This document shows, piece after piece, positions 63,639 to 64,000 of a stretch of 64,000 nucleotides of DNA. This DNA comes from Desulfomicrobium macestii. GTDB taxonomy: Bacteria > Desulfobacterota > Desulfovibrionia > Desulfovibrionales > Desulfomicrobiaceae. Under the pieces are notes generated by a model, which was not told the DNA's origin, ran no database searches, and saw only the letters and a list, made by a program, of their open reading frames with translations. The stretch is taken from NCBI RefSeq assembly GCF_014873765.1, contig NZ_JADBGG010000021.1, positions 21,428-85,427 on the forward strand, given 5' to 3'. The translations under genes were made by a program, and so were the position numbers. How positions within the stretch are numbered: the first letter of the stretch is position 1; each line of letters starts with the position of its first letter.

Positions 63639-63902
63639 ATGAAAATTCAAAATTCACCATTTAAAAAGTATGAAAAAATTGTCCTCGAAAAAGAAAGTAG
63701 CTGTTCAAGAATTCTACGAAAAGCAGTTTTGAGCATGTTTGACGGAAATGCGCACAAATTTGGATTATCAACACTTGGCTACCTAAATGACGAATACGAA
63801 GAAATATTCCATATATTGTTTAACCATTATTTAATTCACGGAGAAAGTGATGATGATTTTTTAGAACTAGGGCGACAATGTTACCACATTGAAATTTTGT
63901 AA
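63639..63902 (+). CDS. Small AT-rich protein of unknown function
   Basis: This 87-residue protein has a basic N-terminal half (KKYEKIVLEKESSCSRILRKAV) and an acidic C-terminal half (EYEEIFHILFNHYLIHGESDDDF). There is no recognised family, signal or membrane helix. GAGAGG lies 7-8 bases before the ATG. It is isolated between a terminator and IS-like repeats. Confidence 0.6.
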   Translation: MKIQNSPFKKYEKIVLEKESSCSRILRKAVLSMFDGNAHKFGLSTLGYLNDEYEEIFHILFNHYLIHGESDDDFLELGRQCYHIEIL

Positions 63903-63910
63903 AAATGCGT

Positions 63911-64000
63911 ATTCCGGTCCAAACTGACCACGGATTCCGGCGGAAACTGACCACCGATTCCACGGGAAACTGACCACGGATTCCACGGCAAACTGACCAC
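63911..64000. repeat. 23-bp tandem repeats, probable IS21-family terminal region
   Basis: Almost four copies of a 23-bp unit with consensus ATTCC-RCGG-AAACTGACCACGG lie head to tail (63911-63933, 63934-63956, 63957-63979, 63980-64000). Multiple terminal repeats containing AAACTGACCAC are typical of the ends of IS21-family (istA/istB) elements. The transposase genes would lie just outside this window. Confidence 0.6.

Noticed and set aside
63911..64000. Possible CRISPR array
   Set aside because: The units are directly abutting with no spacers, and the sequence matches IS21-type terminal repeats better.

Overview
The window is about 43 kb of conserved chromosome followed by about 21 kb of a foreign island. 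The organism is most likely a sulfate-reducing deltaproteobacterium of the Desulfovibrionales, with Desulfomicrobium or a close relative the best guess. This is an inference from the GC-rich core, the desulfoferrodoxin-rubredoxin-flavodiiron oxygen-defence cluster, a PerR-type regulator, cytochrome bd, a full cytochrome c maturation operon and a Mrp antiporter operon. No 16S rRNA gene is present to confirm it.

Core region (1-42.7 kb). It holds a small gene behind a sigma-54-type promoter; a PncC/CinA amidase; a DUF1653 protein; a repeat-rich 425 bp gap; ftsK; efp and aroQ; a lipoprotein; the GTPase engB; the mrp operon (mrpA with a fused MrpB domain, then C, D, E, F, G, joined by ATGA-type overlaps); upp; hisB-lipoprotein-hisA; tatB-tatC; guaB-guaA; the complete branched-chain amino acid transporter livKHMGF; and ccmEFABCD plus a TPR protein. 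Then come three sugar/LPS genes (a GmhB-like phosphatase and two glycosyltransferases), and the oxygen-defence block perR-dfx-rub / roo-HEAT protein-cydAB, which combines superoxide reduction with two routes of oxygen reduction. A TraB-family membrane protein, a MATE transporter and a small companion gene close the core.

Island (42.7 kb to the end). A tRNA-Leu(UAA) gene marks the transition to AT-rich DNA. Next are a small winged-helix DNA-binding protein with a palindromic operator-like site over its promoter, a ColE2-type replication initiator, a 152 bp non-coding segment bounded by an 18 bp inverted repeat, and a small protein of unknown function. The core of the island is a type 1-like BREX phage-defence operon: brxA, brxB, brxC, pglX, pglZ, brxL. 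Three accessory genes sit inside it in the same direction, mostly with overlapping ends: a small HEPN-motif protein between brxC and pglX, then a TrlF-like PHP/AAA ATPase and an AlbA_2 (Schlafen-type) protein between pglX and pglZ. A second, very AT-rich gene with a HEPN-type motif follows brxL. The window ends in 23 bp tandem repeats resembling the terminal repeats of an IS21-family insertion sequence.

How the island may work. In BREX, PglX marks self DNA by adenine methylation and the other Brx/Pgl proteins block phage replication. The embedded HEPN, TrlF-like and AlbA_2 genes look like a second layer, possibly acting on RNA or triggered when BREX fails. That is inference; the gene order and overlaps are what the sequence shows. 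The middle of pglX is markedly more AT-rich than its ends, as expected for a swapped target-recognition domain.
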